Positions 19,469-28,513 of a stretch of DNA of 64,000 bases are shown here, piece by piece; position 1 is the stretch's first letter; each line of letters opens with the position of its first letter. The stretch is from CAWJPY01 sp963844865. Lineage in GTDB: Bacteria; Acidobacteriota; Thermoanaerobaculia; Thermoanaerobaculales; Sulfomarinibacteraceae. The position numbers and the translations under genes were made by a program. Below the pieces are notes generated by a model. It saw only the letters and a program-made list of their open reading frames with translations, made no database searches and had not been told where the DNA came from. Location of the stretch: positions 62,001 to 126,000 of the forward strand of contig CAWJPY010000009.1 in NCBI GenBank assembly GCA_963844865.1, in the 5' to 3' direction.

Positions 19469-19676
19469 GGCGTGCTCCGGTGTGGGGCGCCGGTCCTCGG
19501 CGATGTCCCCGGTGGAGTCGGAGTGTAGCAAGCTGCCGCGGGCCGTCGCGCCAGCCGTTCGAGGCGGCGTGATGGTCCCGAAGACCGGGACCGGCCCGCT
19601 CGCCGCGCCGTCCCCCGGCCCTGTGTCCGTTCCGTGGCACCAGCCTGCTATCGTGGTGGTCTCAAAGGAGCGATCC

Positions 19677-20615
19677 ATGGGCGACGCGATTGCAACCGTT
19701 CTCGACCCGAAGCCGCGCGACCTCGGGGGGTTCGTAGTGCGCCGGGTCCTGCCCTCGGCGACCCGCCGCACGGTGGGTCCCTTCGTCTTCTTCGACCACA
19801 TGGGGCCGGTGGACTTCGCCCCCGGCGCGGGGCTCGACGTCCGCCCCCATCCCCACATCGGCCTGGCCACCATCACCTATCTCTTCGAAGGTGAGATCCT
19901 GCACCGGGACAGCTTGGGCACGGTGCAGGCGATCGTGCCGGGAGACGTCAACTGGATGACGGCCGGCCGCGGGATCGTGCACTCCGAGCGCACCGCCGCC
20001 GAGCGCCGCCGGGCCGGCCACCGCCTGCACGGCATCCAGGCCTGGGTGGGGCTGCCGCTGGAGTCCGAGGAGGTCGCGCCGTCCTTCGCCCACCACCCGG
20101 CGACCACCCTGCCCGAGCTCACCGAGCGGGGCGTCGCCCTCCGGGTGATCGCGGGGTCGGCCTTCGGCGCCGCCTCACCGGTCGAGGTGTTGGGGGAGTT
20201 GGCGTACGTCCACGCCCGCCTCGAGGCGGGGGCGCGCTTCGAGGTTCCGGGCGAGCACGAGGAGCGTGCCCTGCACCTGGTGTCGGGGACGCTCGAGGTC
20301 GGTGGTCGGACGCTGGTCGGCGGGACCATGGCGGTGCTGGCGCCAGGGGGGACGGTGGAGGTCTCGGCGGCGGAGGCGAGCACGGCGATGCTGCTGTCCG
20401 GCCCGGCCCTGGATCGTCGCCGGCACGTGGTGTGGAACTTCGTCTCCAGCGACCTGCGGCGGATCGACCGCGCCCGGGCCGACTGGAACGCGTCCATCGC
20501 CGGAGGATGGAGTCAGACCCCGTTCGTGCTGCCCCCCGGCGAGCACGAGCACATCCCGCTCCCCGAGGCCGCGACCGGCCCGCCGCCGTCCACCCGGGAC
20601 TGCCCGACCACATGA
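19677..20615 (+). CDS. pirin-family cupin protein
   Basis: A 312-residue bicupin of the pirin family. The iron-binding pattern is present: RPHPHIGLATITYLFEG (two His), then HRDSLG and AGRGIVHSE (third His and a Glu). The second cupin half follows (YVHARLEAGARFEVPGEHEE). ATG 19677 is preceded at close range by AAAGGAG. Pirins act as redox-linked regulators or quercetin-type dioxygenases; the role here is not determined by context. The acyl-CoA dehydrogenase gene follows after about 30 bases on the same strand, so the two may be cotranscribed. Confidence 0.9.
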   Translation: MGDAIATVLDPKPRDLGGFVVRRVLPSATRRTVGPFVFFDHMGPVDFAPGAGLDVRPHPHIGLATITYLFEGEILHRDSLGTVQAIVPGDVNWMTAGRGIVHSERTAAERRRAGHRLHGIQAWVGLPLESEEVAPSFAHHPATTLPELTERGVALRVIAGSAFGAASPVEVLGELAYVHARLEAGARFEVPGEHEERALHLVSGTLEVGGRTLVGGTMAVLAPGGTVEVSAAEASTAMLLSGPALDRRRHVVWNFVSSDLRRIDRARADWNASIAGGWSQTPFVLPPGEHEHIPLPEAATGPPPSTRDCPTT

Positions 20616-20646
20616 TCGAACGCGTCGAACGCCTCAGGAGGTCATG

Positions 20647-21921
20647 ATGTACGACTTTCATCTCAGCGAGCCGGAGCGGGAGCACCGCGATCGGGTGCGC
20701 GCCTTTGTGAGGGACGAGGTCGATCCGGAGTACCTCAGGCGCATGGACCGGGACGAGATCGCGTTTCCCAGGGAGCTCTATGAGCTCTTCGCCAAGCACG
20801 GCTTTCTCGGCGTCCGCTTCCCGCCCGAGTACGGGGGAAAGGGCATGAGCTGGGTCGCAGACTGCGCCGCGATGGAGGAGATCGGCGCCCTGGGCACCGC
20901 CGCCGGCTGCGCCTTCGTCATGCCCTCCATCGTCGGCGAGGCCCTCAACACCTTCGGCACCGACGAGCAGAAGCGGCGCTTCCTGGCGCCCATGCTGGCC
21001 GGGGACCTGGTGTCGGCGGAGGCGCTCACCGAGCCCCGGGGCGGCTCCGACTTCTTCGGCGCCACCAGCCGCGCCGAGGACAGGGGCGACCACTTCCTGG
21101 TCCGCGGTGCCAAGCGCTTCGTGGTCGGCGCCGAGGGGGCGGACTTCTTCCTGGTCTACGTGCGCACCAACCACGACCCCGCCGCCGCCCCCCACGAGCG
21201 CATCAGCACCGTCGTCATCGAGCGCGGGCCGGGAGTCGAGGTGAAGTACCTCTACGGCCTCATGGGGACCCGCGGAGGAGGCACGGGCCGGGTGGTGTTC
21301 CGGGACGTCAAGGTGCCCAAGGAGAATCTGGTGGGACCGCTCCATGGCGGGGCGCTCATCTTCAACACCATGATGATCCCGGAGCGCCTGTGCAGCGCGG
21401 CGCCCCTGCCCGGGGGCATGAGGTCCTGCCTGGACGTGGCCATGGGCTACGCCGACCGGCGCAAGGCCTTCGGCCGCCCCATCAGGAAGTTCCAGGGGGT
21501 GAGCTTCATGATCGCCCGCGCCCAGGTCCTCATCGACGCCGCCCGGGCCATGATCCACCAGGCGGCCCGGGCCGCCGACGAGGGCGCCCCCAACCTGCGC
21601 CGGATCGTGTCGGAGACCAAGAAGTTCGTCACCGAGGCCGGGTGGGACGCGGTCAACCTGGCCATGCAGGTCACCGGCGGCATCGGCTACACCGACGTCT
21701 ACCCCATCGAGCGCGCGGTCCGGGACACCAGGCTGGCCCAGATCTGGACCGGCACCAACGAGATCATGAGCCTCATGATCCAGCACGATCTGTACGACGA
21801 GTTCCGTGCGGAGCGGGGCCGCTACCGTGACTTCGAGGCCGATGCGATGCACGCGGCGGACGAGTCGGAGAAGGTCTTCGACGACGACGACATGTGGCGG
21901 ATCATGGACCAGGACCGCTGA
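20647..21921 (+). CDS. acyl-CoA dehydrogenase
   Basis: A 424-residue FAD-dependent acyl-CoA dehydrogenase that introduces an alpha-beta double bond into an acyl-CoA and passes electrons to Etf. Family features: FPPEYGGKGMSW, the flavin/substrate loop ALTEPRGGSDFFGATSRAED, RKAFGRPIRKFQG, the C-terminal helices VTGGIGYTDVYPIERAVRD and the tail IWTGTNEIMSLMIQHDLY. AGGAGG lies five bases before the second ATG at 20647; an adjacent ATG at 20644 is possible. It follows the pirin gene. Chain-length specificity cannot be read from sequence. Confidence 0.9.
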   Translation: MYDFHLSEPEREHRDRVRAFVRDEVDPEYLRRMDRDEIAFPRELYELFAKHGFLGVRFPPEYGGKGMSWVADCAAMEEIGALGTAAGCAFVMPSIVGEALNTFGTDEQKRRFLAPMLAGDLVSAEALTEPRGGSDFFGATSRAEDRGDHFLVRGAKRFVVGAEGADFFLVYVRTNHDPAAAPHERISTVVIERGPGVEVKYLYGLMGTRGGGTGRVVFRDVKVPKENLVGPLHGGALIFNTMMIPERLCSAAPLPGGMRSCLDVAMGYADRRKAFGRPIRKFQGVSFMIARAQVLIDAARAMIHQAARAADEGAPNLRRIVSETKKFVTEAGWDAVNLAMQVTGGIGYTDVYPIERAVRDTRLAQIWTGTNEIMSLMIQHDLYDEFRAERGRYRDFEADAMHAADESEKVFDDDDMWRIMDQDR

Positions 21922-21951
21922 GGGCGGGCCCGTGCCGGGAGGCGCGCTCAG

Positions 21952-22137
21952 ATGGACGAAGAGGCACGCATCCGTTGTCCGTACTGCGGCGAGGCCATCA
22001 CCCTCGCCATGCCGTGGGACACGCTAGGCCGACTCATCGAGGACTGCCCCGTCTGCTGCTCGCCCATCGAGCTCGAGGTGCGGCGCGACGAGTGGGGAGA
22101 CCCGGTGGTCCGGGCCGAACGCAGCAGCGGGCAGTAG
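21952..22137 (+). CDS. small CPXCG-motif Cys-rich protein
   Basis: A 61-residue soluble protein with two CxxC pairs, RCPYCGEAI and DCPVCCSPIEL, predicted to bind one zinc. It matches the widespread, uncharacterised CPXCG family of short zinc-ribbon proteins, including the conserved Glu/Asp-rich middle and acidic-basic tail. It lies 30 bases after the acyl-CoA dehydrogenase gene. Function unknown. Confidence 0.82.
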   Translation: MDEEARIRCPYCGEAITLAMPWDTLGRLIEDCPVCCSPIELEVRRDEWGDPVVRAERSSGQ

Positions 22138-22282
22138 CCATGGCTCATGGCGGCCTCTTTGATTCAAGGTCGCCAGCCTAGGCGCCTCCGTGCTGGTCGA
22201 TGTCGACGGCCACTCCTGCGCCGCCGGCGAAGAGCGTGATGCGACTGAGCGCCGCCGTCTGCTCGTGCGCCGGGGCGGGGGT

Positions 22283-22672
22283 TCACCCGGTCTTCGTGCC
22301 GCTCCACTTGAAGACGTCCTCGCCCCCCGCCGTCATGGTGCCCTCCATGCTGTCGCCCCGCACGGTGCCCCGGAAGGTGAGGGTGAAGACGCCCTCGTCG
22401 CTCTCCACGTCCACCGCGAACTCGATGGCGTGTCCCTTGACCTCGCCGGTGACCGGTGAGGTGTTCTCGCCCGGGTCGGTGTAGGTCCCGCTCAGCTTCT
22501 CCCCGTCCTGGGTGAAGGTGAAGGTGGCGCTCTGGGGTCCCTGCTGGGCGTCCCAGGTGACCTCCCAGGTGCCGCCGACGTCCGCCGTCTCGGCCGCGGC
22601 TGCCACGATCGGTGTCGCGATGAGCACCAGCACTGCCACCCAGATGAACCGGCTCTTGCCTCCGCTGACCAT
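22283..22672 (-). CDS. small secreted beta-rich protein of unknown function
   Basis: A 129-residue protein with a signal peptide (MVSGGKSRFIWVAVLVLIA, cleavage near AAAAETA) and a mature domain of repeated short strands: GGTWEVTWDAQQGPQSATFT, GEKLSGTYTD, GHAIEFAVDV, GTMTAGGEDVFKWSGTK. This pattern (GTW...G.LSGTY..G...FSG) recurs in small exported, lipocalin-like proteins of unknown role. ATG 22672 is chosen with AAGGGAGG upstream on the same strand. No clear operon partner. Confidence 0.7.
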   Translation of the reverse strand: MVSGGKSRFIWVAVLVLIATPIVAAAAETADVGGTWEVTWDAQQGPQSATFTFTQDGEKLSGTYTDPGENTSPVTGEVKGHAIEFAVDVESDEGVFTLTFRGTVRGDSMEGTMTAGGEDVFKWSGTKTG

Positions 22673-22788
22673 GTCCCATGCCTCCCTTGCGCGTGCGTGA
22701 ACGCGAGTCGCCGCTGCCAAATCGGCTCGTTCCGGAGGAGCCCCGACGCTTCGGGATCCCCCGCGGGGCGATCGTCGGGCCACGGCTC

Positions 22789-23190
22789 CTACGCCGCGCC
22801 CTCCGCGCGCCTCTTGATGATGCGAAAGGCTTCGGCGGGGTCTTCTATTTCCGCCAGCAGCTCCTCGGTGCGGCACAGGACCCGGTCCACCAGCTCGTCG
22901 TAGGTGAAAGGGATGCCGCGACTCTCGAGGAATGTGACGGCGAGGCGGCTCATGATGCCGGCGTGGACGCGCTGAATGCCCAGGTGGACCATGATCATGG
23001 CGGCGGCCTTGCCCACCACCTTGTCGACGGCCACCAGCTCCCCGCGGGGGCGGGGACCCGACGTCAGGAACGCGCCCAGCTCCAGGAGGGGATGCAGCCA
23101 CGAGCCGTCCGAGCTGAAGACGGTGTGTCCGCCGGCCAGGACCTCCAAGGTGGGGCTCACCTCGCCCCCCGCTCCGTCGCCCGGATCCAC
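22789..23190 (-). CDS. DUF1893-family protein
   Basis: A 133-residue protein matching the DUF1893 (TM1506-like) family, a fold related to cytidine deaminases. Typical pieces are HTVFSSDGSWLHPLLELGA, VAVDKVVGKAAAMIMVHLG, VHAGIMSRLAVTFLESRGIP and DRVLCRTEELL. The function of the family is not established. The start is 16 bases downstream of the nitronate-monooxygenase stop, so the two are probably cotranscribed. Confidence 0.78.
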   Translation of the reverse strand: MDPGDGAGGEVSPTLEVLAGGHTVFSSDGSWLHPLLELGAFLTSGPRPRGELVAVDKVVGKAAAMIMVHLGIQRVHAGIMSRLAVTFLESRGIPFTYDELVDRVLCRTEELLAEIEDPAEAFRIIKRRAEGAA

Positions 23191-23206
23191 GGCTCCGGCA
23201 GGCCCG

Positions 23207-24214
23207 TCATGACCTGGACAGCGGCGGCGACGTCTGGACGAGGGATCCGGCCAGTCGGTCGCCCACGAGCTCGCGGGCGCGGCCGACGATGCCGCCCACC
23301 AGCTCGTCGATGGTCGGGACGGCGTCGATCAGCCCCACCACCTGGCCGGCGCTGAACAGGCCGTAGTCCAGGTCGCCCTCGGTGAGCACCTTGTAGCCGC
23401 GCTTGCCGCTCAGAAGCGGCGCCAGCTCCTCGAGGGGGGCGCCCTTGGCCTCCAGCTCCACGACCTGCTCGGCGACGGCATTGCGCAGCACCCGCGCGGT
23501 GTTCTTGAGCGAGCGCATCACGAGCACGGTGTCGGCCTCCGACGAGCGCACCAGCCACTGCTTGACGGCGGGGTGGGCCGGCGCCTCCTCGGTCGCCAGG
23601 AAGCGGGTGCCCATGTTCATGGCGTCGGCGCCCAGGGCCAGCGCCGCCACCAGACCCCGGGCGTCTCCGAAGCCTCCGGAGGCGACGATGGGGATGCTCA
23701 CGGCGTCGGCGGTGCGAGGAATCAGGATCAGGGAGGTCACGTCCTGCTCCCCGGGATGGCCCGCACATTCGAAGCCGTCGATGGAGACCGCGTCACAGCC
23801 GATGGCCTCGGCCTTCTTGGCGAAGCGGACGGCGGTGCACTTGTGGATGACCTTGATGCCGGCGGCCTTGAGCTTGTCCATGTACGGCTCGGGGTTGCGC
23901 CCCGCGGTCTCGACGATCCGGATCCCGCCGTCGATGATGGCGTCGATGTAGGCGTCGTAGTTCTTGGGCACGAGGGTGGGCAGGAGCGTGAGGTTGACCG
24001 CGAACGGCTCCGAGGTGAGGGCGCGGGTCCTGGCGATGGCCGCCGCCAGCTCCTGGGGGGTCTCGTAGGTGAGGGCGGTCATGATGCCGAGGGCGCCGGC
24101 GTTGGACACCGCCGCCACGAACTCGGGGCTCGCGACCCACATCATGCCGCCCTGGATGATGGGGTGCCGGATGCCGAGCAGCTCCGTGATCCTGGTCCTG
24201 AACACCTGGTCCAT
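23207..24214 (-). CDS. nitronate monooxygenase / 2-nitropropane-dioxygenase-like FMN enzyme
   Basis: A 335-residue TIM-barrel flavoprotein. Recognisable parts: IRHPIIQGGMMWVASPEFVA, VHKCTAVRFAKKAEAIGCDA in slightly variant form, GFECAGHPGE, IPIVASGGFGDARGLVAALA, ADAMNMGTRFLATEEAP. Such enzymes oxidise alkyl nitronates, or reduce enoyl substrates in related clades. ATG 24214 is used because GGAGGAGG lies just upstream. A TATACT hexamer 28 bases before the start may be its -10 box. The true substrate is uncertain because the family is broadly over-annotated. Confidence 0.85.
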   Translation of the reverse strand: MDQVFRTRITELLGIRHPIIQGGMMWVASPEFVAAVSNAGALGIMTALTYETPQELAAAIARTRALTSEPFAVNLTLLPTLVPKNYDAYIDAIIDGGIRIVETAGRNPEPYMDKLKAAGIKVIHKCTAVRFAKKAEAIGCDAVSIDGFECAGHPGEQDVTSLILIPRTADAVSIPIVASGGFGDARGLVAALALGADAMNMGTRFLATEEAPAHPAVKQWLVRSSEADTVLVMRSLKNTARVLRNAVAEQVVELEAKGAPLEELAPLLSGKRGYKVLTEGDLDYGLFSAGQVVGLIDAVPTIDELVGGIVGRARELVGDRLAGSLVQTSPPLSRS

Positions 24215-24241
24215 GGCCTCCTCCTTCTCGGGAACCGCACC

Positions 24242-24247
24242 AGTATA
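24242..24247 (-). promoter_or_regulatory. candidate -10 box (TATACT) of the nitronate-monooxygenase gene
   Basis: TATACT on the minus strand, one mismatch from TATAAT, 28 bases before the start codon. No good -35 element is seen at 16-18 bases. The same hexamer precedes the thioesterase gene. Confidence 0.4.
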
Positions 24248-24364
24248 GGGGGGCAAGGAGCAACGCGTGCGCGCGTCGCTCGCCGATGCTTCCGCGTCCG
24301 TGTCCGCGTCCGGATCCGTGAACGCGCCGGCGGACTCGGAGTCGTCGCACGTCGCTGACGGCCG

Positions 24365-25165
24365 TCAGCCTGCCGGCCCCGAGTCCGCGGGGCCACGAAG
24401 CGGCGCCCAGCGGCTGGTCGCCCGGGCGACCTGGGCGCCGTCACCGCGAGTCAGGCGGTGCAGGTAGGTGGTTCCGTCCCCGTCGGCGGGCCCGCTCTCG
24501 GACGTCACCGTGTCCCCGAGCCGACACTCGCCCAGGAAGTGCACGTCCAGCACCGCCGGGCGGCGGTCCACCCACAGCGCCTCCGGTACGGACTCCACCG
24601 CCCACTGCGGATAGTGGGCGTTGTTGACGTGACGCACCATGTCCAGGTCCGACAGGCGGACCTCGAAGCGGCGCCGGCCCGCGACCCCGGCCGGCTCCCC
24701 GATGGCCGGCGCCGACCAGGGTCGGGCCTCCGGGTCGATCAGCGCGCCCATGCTGCCGCGGATGAACTGTGGCAGGCGGATGGGCCGCCGGCGCTCCAGG
24801 TCCATCACGATCCACAGGCTGGTGGCGCGACCCAGCTCGCCGGCGGGGTCGGTGAGGAGGAAGCGGCGCTCGATGAGGAGCCGACTGGCGGCGTGGGGCC
24901 AGGTCTCCACCGTCACCTCGTCGCCGCCCCGGGGCCAGCGGGACAGCTCGAGCCGGAGCCGGGAAAGGACCCAGGCGACGCCGTCCTCGATGAGCCGTTC
25001 CACGGCCACGTCGAGGAGGGCCGCATGGACGATCGCGGCCTCCTGGAGGAGCTGGCAGACGGCACGGGGCGTGGCCCAGCCGTCGGGATCGGTCTCGTAC
25101 CATCGCACCACGTAGGGCTCGCGGTGGCGGGCCGGTGGGGCGGCGGGAAGAGACTCTTCAGGCAT
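24365..25165 (-). CDS. acyl-ACP thioesterase (FatA/FatB-type double hotdog)
   Basis: A 266-residue thioesterase that frees fatty acids from acyl carrier protein or CoA. The first hotdog domain shows RWYETDPDGWATPRAVCQLL and VAWVLSRLRLELSRWPRGGD; the second shows RLSDLDMVRHVNNAHYPQWA with the Asn/His pair expected of FatA-type enzymes. ATG 25165 (MPEESLPAAPP) is preferred; no strong ribosome site precedes it. A TATACT box at 25194-25189 lies 24 bases upstream, so the leader would be very short. Confidence 0.83.
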   Translation of the reverse strand: MPEESLPAAPPARHREPYVVRWYETDPDGWATPRAVCQLLQEAAIVHAALLDVAVERLIEDGVAWVLSRLRLELSRWPRGGDEVTVETWPHAASRLLIERRFLLTDPAGELGRATSLWIVMDLERRRPIRLPQFIRGSMGALIDPEARPWSAPAIGEPAGVAGRRRFEVRLSDLDMVRHVNNAHYPQWAVESVPEALWVDRRPAVLDVHFLGECRLGDTVTSESGPADGDGTTYLHRLTRGDGAQVARATSRWAPLRGPADSGPAG

Positions 25166-25188
25166 CGGTGTTCGACGTAGCGGGATGT

Positions 25189-25194
25189 AGTATA
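25189..25194 (-). promoter_or_regulatory. candidate -10 box (TATACT) of the thioesterase gene
   Basis: TATACT on the minus strand about 24 bases before the start codon, in a locally AT-richer patch. The -35 region is not obvious, so this is a tentative sigma-70-type element. Confidence 0.4.
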
Positions 25195-25273
25195 CCGTGC
25201 ACCGACCCAACAGCCGTGCCGCAAAGGAGTTATCCATGCCGAGGTCGGAGCTGCCCGGGCCGGGCGGCGCCTG

Positions 25274-26047
25274 ATGTGTGTCGTGCTCATGGCCCTGGAT
25301 GCCCACCCCAGCTACCCCCTGGTGGTGGCGGCGAATCGTGACGAGTTCTACGCCCGCCCCACCAGGCCCATGCACTGGTGGCAGGAGCCGTCGGGGCTGC
25401 TCGCGGGCCAGGACCTGCGATCCGGGGGCACCTGGATGGGTGTGACGCGGGCCGGGCGATTCGCGGTGGTCACCAACGTCCGGGAGCCGGGTCGAACCCG
25501 CCCGGACGCCCCCTCGCGGGGCCTCCTGGTGACCGATGTCCTGACCACGCACTCCTCGCCGCCGGCCTTCATGGAACGTCTGGCCGACAACGGCGACCGT
25601 TACAACGGCTTCAACCTGGTGGCCGGGACCGGCGGCGGGCTGTGGGCGTACTCGAACCGAAGCCGGCGACCTCCGGTCGCGATCCCACCCGGGGTGCACG
25701 GCCTGTCGAACGCGCTCCTCGACACACCCTGGCCCAAGGTCGTGGGTGGCGTGCGCGAGCTTGCGGCGTCGCTCGGGCTCGGGGGCGCCCAGCTCGAAGA
25801 TCGGTTGCTGGAGGTGCTCGCGGACCGGACCACGCCCCCCGACCGCGACCTGCCCGACACCGGAGTGGGGCTCGACATGGAACGGGTCCTCGGCCCGCGC
25901 TTCGTCGTCACGACCGCCTACGGGACCCGCGCATCCTACGTCGTGCTCTTCGGTCGAGACGGCGTCGTGAGGGTGACCGAGCAGGTGTTCGACCACGGCG
26001 AGCCCGTGGGCGAGCCGCACCGTTTCACTTTCACCGTCGGCTCGTGA
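25274..26047 (+). CDS. NRDE/TANGO2-family protein
   Basis: A 257-residue protein beginning MCVVLMALDAHPSYPLVVAA and then NRDEFYARPT, the signature that names the NRDE (TANGO2/Ser-rich T10) family, with SGGTWMGVTRAGRFAVVTNV and the mid-protein GLSNALLDTPWPKV. The N-terminal Cys directly after Met resembles Ntn-hydrolase nucleophiles. Proposed functions range from heme or lipid handling to Golgi organisation in eukaryotes; the bacterial role is unsettled. Divergent from the thioesterase gene. Confidence 0.87.
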   Translation: MCVVLMALDAHPSYPLVVAANRDEFYARPTRPMHWWQEPSGLLAGQDLRSGGTWMGVTRAGRFAVVTNVREPGRTRPDAPSRGLLVTDVLTTHSSPPAFMERLADNGDRYNGFNLVAGTGGGLWAYSNRSRRPPVAIPPGVHGLSNALLDTPWPKVVGGVRELAASLGLGGAQLEDRLLEVLADRTTPPDRDLPDTGVGLDMERVLGPRFVVTTAYGTRASYVVLFGRDGVVRVTEQVFDHGEPVGEPHRFTFTVGS

Positions 26048-26054
26048 CCGGCCG

Positions 26055-27629
26055 TCAGCGGTAGAAGCTCCTGCCTGCCTCGGCCAGGCGCAGCAGGTGG
26101 GCCGACGGAGTGAAGCGGTCGCCGAAGCTTCGCTCGTACTCGCGGAGCCGGGCGACGACCACGGCGAGGCCGAGCTGATCTGCCGAGCGCATGGGCCCCC
26201 CCAGGATGGCGGGGTGACCGCACCCGATGACCATGGCGACGTCGACGGCCGCGGGAGACGCCGCAATGCCCTCGGCCAGCACCTCGGCACCGTGGTTGAT
26301 GGTGGGCAGGATGAGACGGTCGGCGATCTCCAGGTCCGTGATGTCGTCGCGTCGCACGATGCCGCTGGCCTCGCGGGCCTGCGCGAGGATCGGGGCCAGA
26401 TCGGGGTCGGGAAGGGGGGTCGGGTCCCCGTCCCGGTACCGGTAGTACCCGGCGCCGCTCTTGGTGCCCAGGCGTCCCCGCTCCACCAGCATCGCGGGGT
26501 GCCCGACGGGCGGGTAGTGGGCGAGGCAGGGGAGCTGCTCGCGCATGACCTGCCCCACCATCTGGCCGACGTCGTGGCCGATCATGTCCAGGGCGTGCAG
26601 GGGCCCCACGGGGAGACCGAGGGTCAGCGCCACGTCGTCGATCCGCTCCGGGCTTGCCCCCTCCTCCACCAGCAGGCCCGCCTCCATGGTCGAGCAGTAC
26701 GAAACCCGGGTGGCCAGGAAGCCCGGCACGTCCGGGACCACGATGGGGACCGTGCCGATGCGATGGGCCGCGATGACGGAGGTGCGGAGGGTGTCGGTGC
26801 TGGTGACGGCGGTGCGGCCGATCTCCATGAGCGGCCGCAGGGACGCCGGGTAGAGGAAGTGGTGTCCCACCACGCGGTCGGGTCGCGAGGTGGCGGTGGC
26901 CATGTCGGCGATGGACAGCGACGAGGTGGCGGAGGCGAGGATCGTGTGCGGCCGGCAGATGCTGTCCAGCTCCGCGAACACGATCTTCTTCAGCTCCAGC
27001 ACCTCGGGCACCGCCTCCACCACCAGGTCGAGGTCGGCGAAGCCGGTGAAGTCGAGGGTCGGGGTGATTCGTTCCACGACCGCCGCTGTGGCCTCTTCGT
27101 TCGGGGCCACGGGCCCGAGCCGCGTGGCGGCGAGCCGACGGGCCGATGCCAGTCCCCGCCCCAGGGCTGCTTCGTCGACCTCCTTGAGGAGCACGGGGAA
27201 GCCCGCCGCGGCATACGCATGGGCGATGCTCGAGCCCATGGTCCCGCCGCCCACGACCCCGACCCGACCCACCACGGGGCGCGTCGTCTCCTGATCTGCC
27301 AGCCCCTCCACGAGGTCGGCGCCGCAGGCGGCCCGCACCACGTGCACCAGGTTGACGAAGGCCTGGGCCGGGATGGGCGGACGGTAGACCGCGGCCACGG
27401 GGGCCGGGATCCCGCCGGGGCTGGTCATGGTCCTGGCGCGCTCGAGGTCCACGGTCACCGTCGCCCGGCGTTGCGAGTCCGTGATGGTCAAGGTGTGGAC
27501 CTGGCGGCGCCACCAGAAGCGCTCCATGATGGCGACCAGGTCGAGCCCCGGCACCACCCCCCGTCCGTCCCTGAGCTCCACCAACCCGAAGCCGGACCTC
27601 TCGTGCACGGTCTGGATCGCGTCTGTCAT
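26055..27629 (-). CDS. 3-hydroxyacyl-CoA dehydrogenase with extra N-terminal domain
   Basis: A 524-residue NAD-dependent dehydrogenase converting 3-hydroxyacyl-CoA to 3-ketoacyl-CoA. After an N-terminal stretch of about 120 residues that I cannot assign (FWWRRQVHTLTITDSQRRAT), the Rossmann domain begins at RVGVVGGGTMGSSIAHAYAA, followed by the hallmark LVVEAVPEVLELKKIVFAEL, ILASATSSLSI, VVGHHFLYPASLRPLMEI and the C-terminal domains with a second 3HCDH repeat. ATG 27629 is chosen with GGAGGGG upstream. It closes a four-gene unit with the activase and the two dehydratase/reductase subunits, which suggests a pathway producing a 3-hydroxyacyl-CoA from a hydrated ring or enoyl intermediate (inference). 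Confidence 0.86.
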   Translation of the reverse strand: MTDAIQTVHERSGFGLVELRDGRGVVPGLDLVAIMERFWWRRQVHTLTITDSQRRATVTVDLERARTMTSPGGIPAPVAAVYRPPIPAQAFVNLVHVVRAACGADLVEGLADQETTRPVVGRVGVVGGGTMGSSIAHAYAAAGFPVLLKEVDEAALGRGLASARRLAATRLGPVAPNEEATAAVVERITPTLDFTGFADLDLVVEAVPEVLELKKIVFAELDSICRPHTILASATSSLSIADMATATSRPDRVVGHHFLYPASLRPLMEIGRTAVTSTDTLRTSVIAAHRIGTVPIVVPDVPGFLATRVSYCSTMEAGLLVEEGASPERIDDVALTLGLPVGPLHALDMIGHDVGQMVGQVMREQLPCLAHYPPVGHPAMLVERGRLGTKSGAGYYRYRDGDPTPLPDPDLAPILAQAREASGIVRRDDITDLEIADRLILPTINHGAEVLAEGIAASPAAVDVAMVIGCGHPAILGGPMRSADQLGLAVVVARLREYERSFGDRFTPSAHLLRLAEAGRSFYR

Positions 27630-27723
27630 CCGTCGCCCCTCCGCGGTCCCGGCGAGGCCCTGCGTCCCGCCGCCGCCCCAACGGCTCCGGGCCGACGGGC
27701 GTCCGAGCGGGTCCACACGACCG

Positions 27724-28513
27724 TCATGGTCGCCCCTGCACGGGCAGCACCGCCAGGGCGGCGCCGAGAGCGCCCACCAGCTGGGGCTCGGGCAGCACCG
27801 TGATCGGGCGCTCCAGCGCCCCGGCCAGAGCGTCGGCCATGGCCCGGTTCAGGGCCACGCCGCCGCTCATGAGCACCTCGCGGTGATCGGTCAGGCGGCC
27901 GGCGAGGGCCGCCACCCGGCTGGCCAGGGAGCGGTGGAGCCCGAGCACGATGTCCGCCACCGCCTCGCCCTGGGCCACCAGGGAGATGACCTCGCTCTCG
28001 GCGAACACGGTGCAGGTGCTGGACACCGTGGCCGCGTGCGAGGCCTGCTCCACCAGTGCGGGGGCGTCGTCCAGGCCGACCTGGAGGCGCCCCAGGATGA
28101 CCTCGAGGAAGCGTCCGGTGCCGGCGGCGCACTTGTCGTTCATGCGGAAGTCGACGACCTCGCCCCGGTCGCCGATGACGATGACCTTGGTGTCCTGGCC
28201 GCCGAAGTCCACCAGCACCCCGGGCCGCTCCGCAAGGTGGAATGCGCCGCGGGCATGGCAGGTGATCTCGGTGACGACCCGCGTCGCCGCGGGCACCCGC
28301 TTGCGGCCGTAGCCGGTGGCGCCCACGGGGGAGTCCGCGCCGCCGCAGTCGGCGCGCAGGACCGCGAGAGCTGCGTCCGGTCTGGTCCTCGACGAAGGGA
28401 GAGGTGGGCTCCAGGAAGCGCCCGATGACGTCGCCGCCGTCGTCGACCGCCACCGCCTTCGTGGTGGTGCTGCCGATGTCGATGCCGAAGGCCCGGGCCT
28501 CGGTCGCGCTCAC
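27724..28513 (-). pseudogene. ATP-dependent CoA-dehydratase/benzoyl-CoA-reductase activase (BcrA/BcrD/HgdC family), split by a single-base frameshift
   Basis: An ASKHA-fold activase that uses ATP to push an electron from ferredoxin onto the dehydratase/reductase. The N-terminal part (GTG at 28513: AFGIDIGSTTTKAVAVDDGG, FLEPTSPFVEDQT) and the C-terminal part (VGATGYGRKRVPAATRVVTE, VDFGGQDTKVIVI, NDKCAAGTGRFLE, VFAESEVISL, MSGGVALN) lie in different frames. Removing one base from the CCGG at 28377-28380 joins them into a normal 262-residue activase, with both Cys-bearing cluster motifs (NDKCAAG and STCTVFAE) intact. The GTG start overlaps the preceding stop by four bases. Everything outside the indel looks conserved, so a sequencing or assembly error is as likely as real loss. 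Confidence 0.85.
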
